Positions 13,442 through 13,569 of a stretch of 13,569 bases of DNA are shown here, in pieces; position 1 is the first letter of the stretch, and every line of letters starts with the position of its first letter. The notes under the pieces are model-generated. The model did not search any database. It was not told the origin of the DNA and saw only the letters and a program-made list of their open reading frames with translations. This DNA comes from Methylomonas sp. (GTDB lineage: Bacteria; Pseudomonadota; Gammaproteobacteria; Methylococcales; Methylomonadaceae): NCBI RefSeq assembly GCF_023228165.1, contig NZ_JALOBS010000060.1, forward strand, positions 1-13,569. Reading direction: 5' to 3'. A program made the translations under genes and the position numbers.

Positions 13442-13473
13442 AAAAAAAAAGCCCATCTAATGAGATGGGCTTT
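13442..13473 (-). terminator. Terminator of the rRNA operon
   Basis: On the minus strand, AAAGCCCATCT and AGATGGGCTTT form a perfect stem (8 GC-containing pairs plus A-T pairs) around a four-base loop, followed by a run of nine or more T. It lies about ten bases after the 5S rRNA 3' end, the normal position for an rrn operon terminator. Confidence 0.95.
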
Positions 13474-13482
13474 GATATTAAG

Positions 13483-13569
13483 AGCTTGGCGATGACCTAC
13501 TTTCACATGGCAACCTGCCACACTATCATCGGCGCAAAGCGGTTTCACTTCCGAGTTCGGGATGGGATC
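13483..13569 (-). rRNA. rrf: 5S ribosomal RNA, 3' part (cut by window edge)
   Basis: The reverse complement reads CCCGAACTCGGAAGTGAAAC, then GCGCCGATGATAGTGTGGC, and ends GTAGGTCATCGCCAAGC, a clear match to the central and 3' segments of bacterial 5S rRNA. The 5' part, including the strand that pairs with the 3' end, lies beyond the window. This is the distal end of an rRNA operon running from right to left, with 23S and 16S expected further right. The exact 3' end is uncertain by a few bases. Confidence 0.96.

Noticed and set aside
13390..13548. Upstream extension of the DUF445 frame into the 5S rRNA gene
   Set aside because: It would translate the rRNA 3' end and its terminator. ATG 13389 yields a normal DUF445 N-terminus.
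1..13569. CRISPR array, insertion sequence, attachment site or tRNA genes
   Set aside because: No regularly spaced repeats, transposase genes with terminal inverted repeats, integrase genes or tRNA-like folds were seen in the window.

Overview
The window looks like chromosomal DNA of a gammaproteobacterium, most likely a methanotroph of the Methylococcales (Methylomonas/Methylobacter type). This rests on a pyrophosphate-type phosphofructokinase, gammaproteobacterial GroES/GroEL, MoeB and YbfF-like proteins, and a moderate base composition. The assignment is an inference from protein character; no search was run.

Left part (1-2900, all minus strand): the N-terminus of a type VI secretion protein TssA runs off the left edge. 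Upstream of it lies an orphan REC-Hpt phosphorelay protein that resembles the C-terminal part of BarA/GacS. A gene-poor stretch of about 770 bases follows, holding what looks like a frameshifted gene remnant and one unrecognised ORF. Then comes an FHA-GGDEF diguanylate cyclase with an intact catalytic loop and inhibitory site.

Centre (2860-6071): a groES-groEL operon on the minus strand, with a sigma70-type promoter, a perfect CIRCE element over the expected transcription start and a strong terminator. Divergent from it is moeB (sulfur-carrier adenylation). Convergent with moeB is a 68-residue single-membrane-span protein with its own terminator.

Right centre (6146-10079): a large P2-type cation ATPase, divergent from the small membrane protein. 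A TetR regulator overlaps the ATPase 3' end tail to tail. Divergent from the regulator is an NTF2-like DUF1348 protein. The TetR/DUF1348 intergenic region carries two matching palindromes (TGTAGACA-N4-TGTCTACA), so this looks like a self-contained regulated module.

Right part (10139-13569, all minus strand): the PPi-type phosphofructokinase, an unrecognised small ORF, a YbfF-like alpha/beta hydrolase and a DUF445 membrane protein, the last two forming a tight pair. At the right edge is the 3' part of a 5S rRNA gene with its terminator, marking the end of an rRNA operon that extends beyond the window.

Most of the window is housekeeping. The parts least explained by known biology are the TetR/DUF1348 module with twin operators, the ATPase that lacks the usual membrane aspartate together with its divergent mini-membrane-protein, and the orphan REC-Hpt protein beside a T6SS gene.
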